DNA of 64,000 nucleotides from Bacillus wiedmannii (GTDB taxonomy: Bacteria; Bacillota; Bacilli; Bacillales; Bacillaceae_G). The stretch spans positions 186,001-250,000 of the forward strand of contig NZ_LOBC01000039.1 in NCBI RefSeq assembly GCF_001583695.1. The letters run 5' to 3'. Below, piece after piece: positions 29,325 to 38,224 of the stretch. The notes under the pieces are model-generated. The model searched no databases, had not been told where the DNA came from, and saw only the letters and a list, made by a program, of their open reading frames with translations. The stretch's first letter is position 1. The number at the start of each line of letters is the position of its first letter. Made by a program: the position numbers and the translations under genes.

Positions 29325-30284
29325 ATGAAGGTTCAAAACCCTTTTCCATATACAAACGACAATAAACGTTATCACACATGGAATTACCATTTACGAAATG
29401 AATTTGGTGAAAAAATCTTTAAAGTTTCATTAGACGCTGGCTTCGATTGTCCGAACCGTGACGGTACAGTTGCTTATGGCGGGTGTACATTTTGCAGTGC
29501 TGCTGGATCTGGTGACTTCGCTGGCGATCGCCGCGATGATGTTATAACGCAATATCATGAAATGAAAGAAAAAATGCGCTCAAAGTGGAAAGATGGAAAA
29601 TGTATCGCTTATTTTCAGGCTTATACAAATACACATGCACCACTTGAAGTGTTAAAAGAAAAATTCGAACCGCTTCTAGCAGAAAAAGACGTTGTCGGTC
29701 TTTCTATTGCGACTCGTCCAGATTGTTTACCAGACGATGTCGTTGAATATTTAGCGGACTTAAATAAACGCACGTACCTTTGGGTTGAGCTCGGACTACA
29801 AACTGTTCATGAACGAACTGCAAATCTTATTAATCGTGCTCACGATTATCCTTCTTACGTTGAAGGCGTAAATAAATTACGTAAACATGGCATTCGAGTT
29901 TGCTCTCATATTATTAACGGTCTTCCTCTTGAAGATTACGACATGATGATGGAAACAGCTCGTGAAGTAGCGAAACTTGACGTACAAGGAATTAAAATCC
30001 ACTTACTTCACTTATTAAAAGGAACGCCAATGGTGAAGCAATATGAAAAAGGACAATTAGAATTCCTTTCTCTTGAAGATTACGTAAGTCTCGTTGTTGA
30101 CCAACTTGAAATTATTCCAGAAGACGTAATTGTGCACCGCATCACAGGTGACGGTCCACCTGATTTAATGATTGGCCCAATGTGGAGCTTAAATAAATGG
30201 GAAGTATTAAATTCCATCGATGCAGAATTTGTACGCCGCGGAAGCTGGCAAGGAAAATATGCAAATGAGGAGAAACAAAAATGA
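29325..30284 (+). CDS. ytqA: Radical SAM protein YtqA (MnmL), tRNA U34 modification
   Basis: 319 aa. The Fe-S ligands are Cys42, Cys54 and Cys57 (DCPNRDGTVAYGGCTFC), the C-x11-C-x2-C spacing of the TIGR01212/Elp3-like group. From memory of B. subtilis work, YtqA and YtqB complete mnm5s2U34 formation in tRNA in organisms lacking MnmC. GGAGGG is 8 nt before the ATG. It overlaps ytqB by 4 nt (ATGA), so the two are coupled. Confidence 0.9.
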   Translation: MKVQNPFPYTNDNKRYHTWNYHLRNEFGEKIFKVSLDAGFDCPNRDGTVAYGGCTFCSAAGSGDFAGDRRDDVITQYHEMKEKMRSKWKDGKCIAYFQAYTNTHAPLEVLKEKFEPLLAEKDVVGLSIATRPDCLPDDVVEYLADLNKRTYLWVELGLQTVHERTANLINRAHDYPSYVEGVNKLRKHGIRVCSHIINGLPLEDYDMMMETAREVAKLDVQGIKIHLLHLLKGTPMVKQYEKGQLEFLSLEDYVSLVVDQLEIIPEDVIVHRITGDGPPDLMIGPMWSLNKWEVLNSIDAEFVRRGSWQGKYANEEKQK

Positions 30285-30853
30285 AATTAGAACGTGTATT
30301 ACCGTTTGCTCGCTCACTTCTGCAAACGGCAGTAAAAGAAGGCGATTACGCTGTAGATGCAACTTTAGGAAACGGTCATGACACTTGCTTCCTAGCTGAA
30401 ATCGTTGGAGATAACGGAAAAGTATTTGGATTTGATATTCAAAAAGAGGCAATTGAAAGCTCAACAACTCGTCTAAAAGAAAAAGAACTTTTCGAACGTA
30501 CTGTTTTAATTCATGATAGCCACGATACACTTCTATCCGTATTACCAGAAGATGCAAAAGGAAAAGTAACAGGCGCAATTTTTAACTTAGGTTACCTTCC
30601 TGGCGGAGATAAGCATATCGTTACAAAACCGAACTCAACAATCTCAGCGATTGAGCAATTATTAGAAGTAATGGCGCCTGAAGGTATCATCGTCCTTGTC
30701 ATTTACCACGGACATCCAGAAGGACAAGTAGAACGCGACGCTGTACTTACATTTGCAGAAGAATTAGACCAAAAACAAGCACACGTACTGCGATACGGCT
30801 TCATTAACCAACAAAATAACCCGCCATTTATTGTGGCGATTGAGAAACGATAA
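30281..30853 (+). CDS. ytqB: tRNA methyltransferase YtqB (MnmM)
   Basis: 190 aa, class I SAM-dependent fold. VDATLGNGHDTCFLAEIV (about 23-40) is the SAM loop; FNLGYLPGGDK (about 97-107) holds the NxGYLPGG catalytic-type motif. B. subtilis YtqB is the nm5s2U34 methyltransferase. The last codons (NPPFIVAIEKR) form one arm of its own terminator. Confidence 0.92.
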   Translation: MKLERVLPFARSLLQTAVKEGDYAVDATLGNGHDTCFLAEIVGDNGKVFGFDIQKEAIESSTTRLKEKELFERTVLIHDSHDTLLSVLPEDAKGKVTGAIFNLGYLPGGDKHIVTKPNSTISAIEQLLEVMAPEGIIVLVIYHGHPEGQVERDAVLTFAEELDQKQAHVLRYGFINQQNNPPFIVAIEKR

Positions 30854-30866
30854 ATGGCGGGTTTTC
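30820..30866 (+). terminator. Terminator overlapping the end of ytqB
   Basis: Perfect 12-bp stem CCCGCCATTTAT (30820-30831) / ATAAATGGCGGG (30850-30861) then TTTT. The 5' arm is coding and the 3' arm contains the TAA stop. Confidence 0.85.
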
Positions 30867-30867
30867 C

Positions 30868-30888
30868 TGCCTGGTAAATAGCGGGATA
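30868..30888 (+). repeat. Fragment matching the bcr1 right terminus
   Basis: CTGCCTGGTAAATAGCGGGA, then TAA, is nearly identical to CTGCCCGGCAAATAGCGGGA at the right end of the full element (5729-5750). The rest of the element is absent. Confidence 0.6.
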
Positions 30889-30890
30889 AT

Positions 30891-31018
30891 TATATCAACG
30901 ATTTTTCAATTATATCTATCGTAATGCCGGATATATCAACGATTTTTTCAATATATCTATCATAACTTACAATATATCAACGATTTTTCAGATATATCGA
31001 TAATTCGACAAAACATAC
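30891..31018 (+). repeat. Phased TATATC repeat, copy B (6 units)
   Basis: TATATC starts at 30891, 30911, 30932, 30952, 30973 and 30993, alternating 20 and 21 bp. Units alternate between TATATCAACGATTTTTCAA and TATATCTATCGTAATGCC types. It ends at a terminator hairpin. Longest array in the window. Confidence 0.85.
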
Positions 31019-31020
31019 CA

Positions 31021-31052
31021 AAAAAAGACGTGCACTCATTGCACGTCTTTTT
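31021..31052. terminator. Bidirectional-looking terminator next to repeat B
   Basis: AAAAGACGTGCA / TGCACGTCTTTT with a 5-nt loop; A and T runs on both sides. Confidence 0.85.
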
Positions 31053-31107
31053 GTTATTCTCCTATATAATGGATATATACAATATTTGAAGAAAGAAGGA
31101 TAGAACT

Positions 31108-31941
31108 TTGCTAGTAGAACTAAGGGGAATTCAAAAGAAGTATGGCAAATCACTTATACTAGACAACATTGATTTATCCATTCCAGAAGGAGAAGCGCTC
31201 GCTATTATTGGCGGGAACGGGACTGGAAAAAGTACGCTACTCAAAATAATTGCAGGATTTATTTCACCTACGGCAGGGACACTTCAAAGAAAAGAACATA
31301 TACAAATCGGCTATGTACCTGAACATTTTCCTGAAGGGATTCGTTTTACATTAGAAGATTATCTATATCATCTCGGCCACATCCACGGTTTATCAACAAA
31401 ATATTTAAAAGATAAAATTCCGATGCTTCTTGAATCTTTTCATTTACATCATGCAAGACATTCTGTTGTACGAAACTTTTCAAAAGGTATGAAACAAAAA
31501 ACAGGCATCTTACAAGCATTACTTACAGATGTCCATTTATTAATTTTAGACGAACCGCTTTCTGGGCTCGATCCTAACTCCCAACAAGAATTAGAACATA
31601 TTTTACTCTCATTAAAACAACAAGGTATATCTGTACTCTTCACATGTCACGAAAAACAACTACTAGAAAACTTTGCCGATAGAATTGTGACGTTAGCAAA
31701 TCATACAATCACAACAGATACCTTTGTACAAAAAGGGGCAGAACAAGTCTATATTGAAGCAATCGTTTACGACACATTTTCAGTGATAGAACTACGGAAA
31801 CAATTAGGTTTTATACACGTTGTACACAATTCAAATCAAAACCTTATTCAATTACAAATCGAAAAAGAATATACAAACGAAATACTTCAGTTTTTATTAC
31901 ATAAAAAAGCATCTATCACACTGCTACAACCTAACTTTTAA
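31108..31941 (+). CDS. ABC transporter ATP-binding protein
   Basis: 277 aa. Walker A GGNGTGKSTL (about 35-44), signature FSKGMKQK, Walker B LLILDEPLSGLD. The DrrA/NatA-like layout with a divergent C-terminal 70 residues suggests an exporter or lantibiotic-immunity-like class. TTG start at 31108 with AAGGA 7 nt upstream. First of four genes (ATPase, permease, racemase, TPR) with tiny gaps. Substrate unknown. Confidence 0.85.
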   Translation: MLVELRGIQKKYGKSLILDNIDLSIPEGEALAIIGGNGTGKSTLLKIIAGFISPTAGTLQRKEHIQIGYVPEHFPEGIRFTLEDYLYHLGHIHGLSTKYLKDKIPMLLESFHLHHARHSVVRNFSKGMKQKTGILQALLTDVHLLILDEPLSGLDPNSQQELEHILLSLKQQGISVLFTCHEKQLLENFADRIVTLANHTITTDTFVQKGAEQVYIEAIVYDTFSVIELRKQLGFIHVVHNSNQNLIQLQIEKEYTNEILQFLLHKKASITLLQPNF

Positions 31942-31959
31942 ATCGAAAGAAGGTTTATT

Positions 31960-32640
31960 ATGTTCGCGCTTATTCGTTACCATTTTCTCGACTACACAAA
32001 ATCGTATAAGTACGTCCCTCCTATTGCGATGTACTGCATGAGCTTACTTTTTGTATATACATATAAACCAACTCCTATTGTACCGACATATTTAGAAACA
32101 GCACTCGCGCTATATTTATTATCTGCCTGGATTACGGTCACAATTTTTCATACTGAAGACCCTGTACAAGAGCAAATCACTATTTCACACACAAATAACA
32201 TTTCAGCATTATACGTTGGTAAATATATTACAGCTCTTCTCATTTGTACTGTGTTATCTTTTATATCCGTAATCTATCCCATTATTTTGCAAATGTTTAA
32301 TGAAAAAATGACAGTTTCTTTATTTCTAGTCGGATTTCTCGCTCACATGTCTTTCTCTATACTAGGAATTTCAATCGCAACATTATTTACTAGAAATATG
32401 ATTCAAAAAGCAAGCACTGCTTGGCTTAGCCTTATATTTATATTACTTATAACGATCGCCTCCATTCAGTTTAAAAAAGAGTTGCTATGGTTTTTACCAC
32501 CTGTCGAAAGCTTTCTAATGCTTGGACAATACAAATATAATATACTTACTCACACTTTATGGCTCACAGCTTGGGCTATCGTATATTCATTTTTATTACT
32601 TACTTTATTTCTTTTTCTCGTCCGCAAAAAACGTTTTTAA
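31960..32640 (+). CDS. ABC transporter permease
   Basis: 226 aa with six predicted helices. No sequence family is recognised beyond being the membrane partner of the ATPase 18 bp upstream. AAGAAGG precedes the ATG. The N-terminus (MFALIRYHFLDYTKSYKYVPP) is like ABC-2 type exporters. Confidence 0.75.
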   Translation: MFALIRYHFLDYTKSYKYVPPIAMYCMSLLFVYTYKPTPIVPTYLETALALYLLSAWITVTIFHTEDPVQEQITISHTNNISALYVGKYITALLICTVLSFISVIYPIILQMFNEKMTVSLFLVGFLAHMSFSILGISIATLFTRNMIQKASTAWLSLIFILLITIASIQFKKELLWFLPPVESFLMLGQYKYNILTHTLWLTAWAIVYSFLLLTLFLFLVRKKRF

Positions 32641-32664
32641 TTACCTATTAAAGGAGACGAAGCA

Positions 32665-33339
32665 ATGATCGGAATACTAGCAGGAATGGGGCCAAAATCA
32701 ACTGGACCATTCGTCGATACGGTTGTAGCAAGGTGCCAAACAATATACGGAGCAAAGCATGATATGGAATTTCCTCATATGATGATTTATTCGTGCCCAA
32801 CACCGTTTTACATGGATCGCCCTATTGATCACGAGGCGATGAAAAAAGCGATTATTGCAGGGACACAAAAACTCGAAAGCACTGGCGTAGACTTTATCGC
32901 TATGCCTTGTAATACGGCGCATCTTTATTTTGAAGAATTACAGCGTTCTCTTTCTATTCCGATTTTAAATATAGTCGATGAAACGTTACAAGCAATTCCT
33001 GAAAATGCAAAAAGGGTCGCTCTTCTCGCAACAGAAGCGACAACTCAAGCTGGGCTTTATCAAGACGGGATTGCAAAGCGTAATATAGAATACATTCATC
33101 ATGAAAAATGGCAGGAGATGATTAATCACATTATTACTTATATTAAAAATGGAGAAGTTGAAGCAGCTCGCCAATTATGGAGTGCTCTCGTTGTACAGTT
33201 GAAAGATGAAGTAGATACCGCAATTATTGCATGTACCGATTTGAATGTGGTGGCGAGTGAGGATTTTGTTGATTCCTCTCAATGTCTTGCTGAAGCGGTT
33301 GTTAGAATGTATGTAGAAAATATAAGGAGGTCCCAATGA
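32665..33339 (+). CDS. Aspartate/glutamate racemase family protein
   Basis: 224 aa. The two catalytic cysteines of PLP-independent Asp/Glu racemases are Cys82 (MPCNTAH) and Cys190 (IIACTDLN). The N-terminus MIGILAGMGPKSTGPF is typical of the aspartate racemase/RacX branch. It probably makes D-amino acids for wall or spore metabolism; substrate not deducible. Follows the ABC permease at 24 nt and overlaps the next gene by 4 nt. Confidence 0.88.
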   Translation: MIGILAGMGPKSTGPFVDTVVARCQTIYGAKHDMEFPHMMIYSCPTPFYMDRPIDHEAMKKAIIAGTQKLESTGVDFIAMPCNTAHLYFEELQRSLSIPILNIVDETLQAIPENAKRVALLATEATTQAGLYQDGIAKRNIEYIHHEKWQEMINHIITYIKNGEVEAARQLWSALVVQLKDEVDTAIIACTDLNVVASEDFVDSSQCLAEAVVRMYVENIRRSQ

Positions 33340-33860
33340 ATATACCTTTTGAAATGGGATACACATTTGACGAAAACCTTAGAGAAGAACCTTTATCCCT
33401 TGCTGAAATGAAGCAAGGGATTGTGTTTTTGAAAGAGCATTTACAGGAAGGATCGTTATATGGAAAAAACTGCGGATTAATCGGTGTTTATGAACGAATC
33501 GCTGGCAACCTTCCTGAAAGTAAGTATTACTTACAGGAAGCAATTGCATATTATACAAATTTAAATAATAAAGAAGGACTCTTTGTTAACAAACTACGTC
33601 TCGCACACACATACCATTGGGAACAAAATTTCCATACGGCAAATACACTATTTACCGAACTTCAACATATGTTGCCGAACGTTCCTACTTATAAAGACTT
33701 CTTCTACCAACATTACGGAAAAAGTAAATTAGATGAGGGTGACTTCCACACCGCCCTTACTTATTTTCAAAAGGCACTTCAAATTAGGCTACAAAAAGGA
33801 AATGAAGAGCTAATTCATTCAACTAAGCTTTGCATTGCGTATTGTATGTCTCACCGATAA
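33336..33860 (+). CDS. Tetratricopeptide-repeat protein
   Basis: 174 aa, cytoplasmic. At least three TPR-like helical pairs: SLYGKNCGLIGVYERIAGNL (about 34-53), KEGLFVNKLRLAHTYHWEQN (about 78-97), and GDFHTALTYFQKALQIRLQ (about 134-152). A protein-interaction scaffold. Its ATG overlaps the racemase stop, and GGAGG precedes it; partner unknown. Confidence 0.8.
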   Translation: MNIPFEMGYTFDENLREEPLSLAEMKQGIVFLKEHLQEGSLYGKNCGLIGVYERIAGNLPESKYYLQEAIAYYTNLNNKEGLFVNKLRLAHTYHWEQNFHTANTLFTELQHMLPNVPTYKDFFYQHYGKSKLDEGDFHTALTYFQKALQIRLQKGNEELIHSTKLCIAYCMSHR

Positions 33861-33975
33861 AATCTGCCCTAAAAACTTTTAACTTTCTTCACAATTCTTT
33901 CAAAGTAATCACACTTAATCTCGCTATATTAAATAAGTAGTTATTCATATAGGGAAGGTTAGGGGAACTGAAAGT

Positions 33976-35277
33976 ATGAAAGTAAATCGTTCGCTTCATT
34001 ATATTTTTTGGCGTTGGCATTTTTATGCTGGGCTTTTTATTACGCCGCTTCTTATTACATTGTCACTGAGCGGAATTGGGTATTTATTTCGGGAAGAGGT
34101 TGAAGATTTCATCTATAAAGATTTATATTTTGGGAAGAGCGCCCAAACAGAGTCTATTTCGATGGCTGATTCGCTTTTCTTAACAGAGAAAAAATATCCA
34201 CATTATAGTGTGGCGAAAATTAGTGAGTTTAATGGGGATTATAATACGAGGCTTACTATTGCAAATGAATATACTGGGCAACAAAAATATGTGTATTTAG
34301 ATAGCAATAATCAAATTGTTGGAGATCAAAATGCAAGTGAAACGTTTGCCAATATAATGAGGGAATTACATAGTTCTCTTTTAGTTGGTGGTACTGTCGT
34401 TAACTACATTGTAGAGCTTGCGGCATGCTGGACAATCTTTTTAATTGTGACTGGATTGTGTATGAGTATACGCCAATTCAAAAACACACCAGCATCCAAT
34501 AAGCGAGAAAAAGCAAAACGACGTCATTCTATTATCGGTATTATATTTACAATTCCACTCGTTCTGCTAGTCGCATCTGGATTGCCATGGTCAGGATTTA
34601 TGGGTAACCAAATTTATAAAATCGCATCGTCGAATGAATCGATTGGATATCCAAAGTTGTATATGGCACCGCCTGAATCAAAGGTAAAAGAATTGCCATG
34701 GGCAACAAGAAAAGAAGCTCCTCCTGAATCGAATTCAAATGAACCGAAAGCAATTTCTGTCGATACATTACAAAAAGGAATTGAAATACAGAAGCCATAT
34801 GTAATCTCACTACCGGCTGATCCGAAAGGTGTATTCACCGTTTCGAAATCGAGCGGTTCTGGTATTACGGGTATGCATGTCGCACCAAATGAAGAAATAA
34901 CAGCTTACTTTGATCAATATAGCGGTGAACTCATTTCAAAAACGGACTATCGTGATTATGGATTATTTGCACAATGGTTCACTTACGGTATCCCGCTTCA
35001 TGAAGGTCATTTATTCGGATGGCCAAATAAAATATTATGCTTACTAACGACATTATCTTTATTACTTCTCATTTATTACGGAATAAAAATGTGGTTAGCA
35101 AGAAAGCCGAAAGGAAAATTAGCAGCACCTCCAAAACAAAGAGATAAGAAAAGTATATTTGTTTTCTTTATCATGATGGTTATACTAGGCGCTGTCATGC
35201 CTTTATTCGGACTATCTGTGTTAGTTATTTTTGCGATTGAACTTCTTATATATGTATTTTCAAAAATACGGTCATAA
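33976..35277 (+). CDS. PepSY-associated membrane protein
   Basis: 433 aa. N-terminal helix in LHYIFWRWHFYAGLFITPLLITLSLSGIGYLF (about 7-38) is the PepSY_TM signature. A soluble PepSY-like region follows, with further helices at about 140-160, 185-205, 350-370 and 390-430. This family is often linked to iron or siderophore uptake or to redox proteins; I see no Fur box in the 115-bp upstream region. Monocistronic, ending at a strong terminator. Confidence 0.85.
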   Translation: MKVNRSLHYIFWRWHFYAGLFITPLLITLSLSGIGYLFREEVEDFIYKDLYFGKSAQTESISMADSLFLTEKKYPHYSVAKISEFNGDYNTRLTIANEYTGQQKYVYLDSNNQIVGDQNASETFANIMRELHSSLLVGGTVVNYIVELAACWTIFLIVTGLCMSIRQFKNTPASNKREKAKRRHSIIGIIFTIPLVLLVASGLPWSGFMGNQIYKIASSNESIGYPKLYMAPPESKVKELPWATRKEAPPESNSNEPKAISVDTLQKGIEIQKPYVISLPADPKGVFTVSKSSGSGITGMHVAPNEEITAYFDQYSGELISKTDYRDYGLFAQWFTYGIPLHEGHLFGWPNKILCLLTTLSLLLLIYYGIKMWLARKPKGKLAAPPKQRDKKSIFVFFIMMVILGAVMPLFGLSVLVIFAIELLIYVFSKIRS

Positions 35278-35280
35278 TGA

Positions 35281-35317
35281 AAAAGCATTTGTACTCCCGT
35301 GTACAAATGCTTTTTTA
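35281..35317. terminator. Bidirectional terminator
   Basis: AAAAAGCATTTGTAC / GTACAAATGCTTTTT with a 6-nt loop between convergent genes. Confidence 0.92.
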
Positions 35318-35527
35318 TTTACTATTTTCTTTTTTTCTACCACTTATTAAAAAGACAATATCTACTATAATAATCAATGCAATGATAACTTGAGCTACAT
35401 AATCCATCGTTGTCGGACCGCCAGCTTTATTCATCATCATATACATTCCAGTTATAAATGAAATGGAAAGTAGCACGAGTAATGTTACTTCAATATTGTC
35501 ATATAGCTTTTGAAACAATCGCTTCAT
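35315..35527 (-). CDS. Small two-helix membrane protein
   Basis: 70 aa from ATG 35527, chosen because AAAGGTGG is 8 nt upstream. Helices at about 14-32 and 45-63, ending in a basic tail GRKKENSK. Function unknown. Positioned downstream of the ytpB terminator, so separately transcribed. Confidence 0.7.
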   Translation of the reverse strand: MKRLFQKLYDNIEVTLLVLLSISFITGMYMMMNKAGGPTTMDYVAQVIIALIIIVDIVFLISGRKKENSK

Positions 35528-35566
35528 TTCCATCACCACCTTTACCATATTATAACAAAAAACCAC

Positions 35567-35593
35567 TCTACATGAGTGGTTTTCTTCATCACT
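35567..35593 (-). terminator. Terminator of ytpB
   Basis: AAAACCACTC / GAGTGGTTTT with a 5-nt loop; T-run on the minus strand. Confidence 0.85.
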
Positions 35594-36665
35594 GCGCCAT
35601 TTTCTTTCGGTACATCTTCCCGTTCCAATAGAAGAATCGTGAAGTGAGGCCTCCGTATTTTACAATGCGCCGTGCCATTTTGTGCATATTCTTTTGCGCT
35701 GATACTTTTTGGTCTGATAAGTAAATACCAAGTAACCCTCGGCTTATGAGACGATGAAACTTCGCATGAGGCAAATCACCAATGCTCTTCTCTGCTTCTT
35801 CTACAAAATGTTTCATACGATCTAATATAGCTTGCTCATTTTCATAATAACTACAGAAATTCAAATCCCCGCCGGCGCGGTCTTCTTCTTGATCGATGAA
35901 ATAATCAAGTAAAATGTGAAGTCCTTGTACGTAAGGGAAATATCCTTGTCTAATTTTCGCAATATCTTCATCATGTAATTCATCATGAAAGGCATATGCT
36001 ACAAGACAGAAGATTCCAAGCGTAGAACCAGCACATGCTGAAAATTCGAACCAACTCATCTCTGGTAAGTTTTCTTTATGTGCTTCAAACCATGTTTGTA
36101 AGCGTGGTTCTCTTTCTTCTAACTTCACGTGTTTATGAATTTGCAAATCACAATAATAACAAGCAAGTTCATGAAGAACAGGAGCAATTTTGTCATAGTG
36201 CTTCGTTTTCTTTAAAACATCTTGGCATGTTTCAACAAGTTCATCTAAATAGCCACCATCATCTTGATCATCACGATAACGATAATAATTACCGCCACCT
36301 TCTACTTCAGGTGATAAAGCCATTAACATGGACTCATGCAGCGCGGCAAAATCATTTGGATCAAGTGATGTACTGCGATCACATAAGTTATCTAAATAAT
36401 CGCTAATCGTTTGATACGCTACGATAAAACGAATACATTCCTCTCGGTGTTCATTTGCTAATAGCGCTAAAATGCCACCGCCCTCGCAATGAAACGTTTT
36501 ATTCTCAATACTTGCGATTGCCTGACTATGAAGCTCGTCATTCGGAATATGGTAGGCACGCTCTTTCCACATCGCTAGCTCATGGTGTACAACCGGAAAC
36601 ACATCACGGTATACTTTCGCCATGAGCGTTATGGGATTACTCGGTACGTTCACTTCTTCCTTCAT
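35589..36665 (-). CDS. ytpB: Tetraprenyl-beta-curcumene synthase (YtpB, DUF2600)
   Basis: 358 aa. Converts C35 heptaprenyl diphosphate to tetraprenyl-beta-curcumene, a sesquarterpene precursor, in B. subtilis. The acidic motif DYLDNLCDR (89-97) lies where the metal-binding Asp residues are, and a second acidic stretch, YRDDQDDGGY, lies at about 129-138. It starts 25 nt after ytpA, the same order as in B. subtilis. The C35 prenyl donor enzyme and the cyclase are not in this window. Confidence 0.92.
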   Translation of the reverse strand: MKEEVNVPSNPITLMAKVYRDVFPVVHHELAMWKERAYHIPNDELHSQAIASIENKTFHCEGGGILALLANEHREECIRFIVAYQTISDYLDNLCDRSTSLDPNDFAALHESMLMALSPEVEGGGNYYRYRDDQDDGGYLDELVETCQDVLKKTKHYDKIAPVLHELACYYCDLQIHKHVKLEEREPRLQTWFEAHKENLPEMSWFEFSACAGSTLGIFCLVAYAFHDELHDEDIAKIRQGYFPYVQGLHILLDYFIDQEEDRAGGDLNFCSYYENEQAILDRMKHFVEEAEKSIGDLPHAKFHRLISRGLLGIYLSDQKVSAQKNMHKMARRIVKYGGLTSRFFYWNGKMYRKKMAQ

Positions 36666-36690
36666 CTCCTCTATTCAATGTACAAATAAT

Positions 36691-37494
36691 TTACTTATTT
36701 GTTTCTATTATGTTATTGATGTGTATTTCAGTAAATGACTGAATATAATTCAAAATTTCATCACGCTCATACTCATTTAATAACTCATGATAACAATTCG
36801 GCCATTCTTTAAAAGCCTTATCACTTATTTTAACATTATCAAACCAAGTACGGACACGTATTTTATCTACAAGTTTATCCTCACAAGCTTGCATTAGCAA
36901 GAGTGGAACGTCTGGAAAATCGCCTATTTTTTTATGCGCAATTTCGATAGACTTAATCAATTCACTATACCAACGTACTGATACTTTGCGCAAGAACAAT
37001 GAATCATTCTCCATCGCATCCCGAACTTCATGATTACGAGTTGACATTTCTACTGTAAGATTCGTTGCAAATTGCAATTTTGGAGCAATAACATTTAATA
37101 TTTTTGAGACAGCTTGAAGCGGTGCAGAAGGTCCAGTCACTACCCCTAAGCAGGGTGAACTTAAAATAATGCCGTCTACATCTTCTCTCTTCGTTTCTTG
37201 CATCATACGAATGACAATAAGACCACCCATACTATGACCAAATAGAAAGATAGGTAACCTATACTTTCTTGCCTCTTTCACCCATAATTTAACTTCCTCT
37301 ATGTATTCATCAAATGAATCAATATGTCCTCTATTTCTTGAAGTCGTTCCATGTGACGGAAGGTCCCCCATTACGACGTGGTAGCCGCTATGATTCCACA
37401 TTTCCGCAACGGCTTCATAACGTCCGTGATATTCCATTGCGCCGTGCACGATAACAACGACAGCTTTCGCTTCCTCTGCTTCATAATTCCACAT
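36691..37494 (-). CDS. ytpA: Lysophospholipase-like alpha/beta hydrolase YtpA
   Basis: 267 aa from ATG 37494 (GGAGGAG 6 nt upstream; agrees with the MW start of B. subtilis YtpA). HGAMEYHGRYEAVAEMWNHSGYHVVMGDLPSHG and the nucleophile motif GHSMGG are clear; later DKLVDK and CYHEL supply the acid and His. B. subtilis YtpA makes the phospholipid antibiotic bacilysocin. Cytoplasmic or membrane-associated. Divergent from ytoA. Confidence 0.9.
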   Translation of the reverse strand: MWNYEAEEAKAVVVIVHGAMEYHGRYEAVAEMWNHSGYHVVMGDLPSHGTTSRNRGHIDSFDEYIEEVKLWVKEARKYRLPIFLFGHSMGGLIVIRMMQETKREDVDGIILSSPCLGVVTGPSAPLQAVSKILNVIAPKLQFATNLTVEMSTRNHEVRDAMENDSLFLRKVSVRWYSELIKSIEIAHKKIGDFPDVPLLLMQACEDKLVDKIRVRTWFDNVKISDKAFKEWPNCYHELLNEYERDEILNYIQSFTEIHINNIIETNK

Positions 37495-37568
37495 ACGGCT
37501 CTCCTCCATTTCACTCTTTCTCATAATTTGATACACTAAAACTAGTCTCTAGGAAAGGAAGGCTTTAC

Positions 37569-38081
37569 ATGATATATCCTTACAAAGAAAAAAATCCGAA
37601 AATTGCGAGTAGTGCTTTTATCGCTGACTACGTAACCATTACAGGTGATGTGACAATTGGCGAAGAAGCAAGTATTTGGTTTAATACAGTCATACGCGGC
37701 GATGTATCACCAACAATCATCGGAGACCGAGTAAATGTACAGGACCAATGTACACTTCACCAAAGCCCACAGTACCCTCTTATTTTAGAAGATGATGTGA
37801 CAGTTGGGCATCAAGTTATTTTACATAGCTGCCATATAAAAAAGGATGCTTTAATTGGAATGGGCTCTATTATATTGGATGGTGCTGAAATTGGCGAAGG
37901 AGCCTTTATCGGTGCTGGAAGCCTCGTTTCACAAGGAAAGAAAATTCCACCAAACACGTTAGCATTCGGTCGCCCAGCTAAAGTCGTTCGTGAGTTAACA
38001 GAGGAAGACCGTAAAGACATGGAGCGAATTCGCACACAATATGTTGAAAAAGGTCAATATTATAAATCACTACAAAAGTGA
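37569..38081 (+). CDS. ytoA: Gamma-carbonic-anhydrase-like protein YtoA
   Basis: 170 aa, left-handed beta-helix made of hexapeptide repeats (VTIGEEASIWFNTVIRGD...). Metal-ligand His candidates are in LHQSP, VGHQV and LHSCHI. Gamma-class carbonic anhydrase family; activity unproven. Strong GGAAGG site upstream. Divergent from ytpA with 74 bp between. Confidence 0.9.
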   Translation: MIYPYKEKNPKIASSAFIADYVTITGDVTIGEEASIWFNTVIRGDVSPTIIGDRVNVQDQCTLHQSPQYPLILEDDVTVGHQVILHSCHIKKDALIGMGSIILDGAEIGEGAFIGAGSLVSQGKKIPPNTLAFGRPAKVVRELTEEDRKDMERIRTQYVEKGQYYKSLQK

Positions 38082-38088
38082 TTTTACC

Positions 38089-38114
38089 GCTGCCATAATA
38101 CTGGCAGCTTTTTT
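38089..38114 (+). terminator. Terminator of ytoA
   Basis: GCTGCCA / TGGCAGC, 6-nt loop, then TTTTTT. Confidence 0.9.
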
Positions 38115-38224
38115 ATAAAAAAACTAACTTTTTCTTTACAAAACATTATTACTCCCTCAATAAAATCTTATTAAAATAAAAGCTAATATCTCCATATATA
38201 TGTAAACGAGGGAGGAGAATTTTC

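Noticed and set aside
33861-33975. Fur box before the PepSY membrane protein
   Set aside because: No GATAATnATTATC-like palindrome found.
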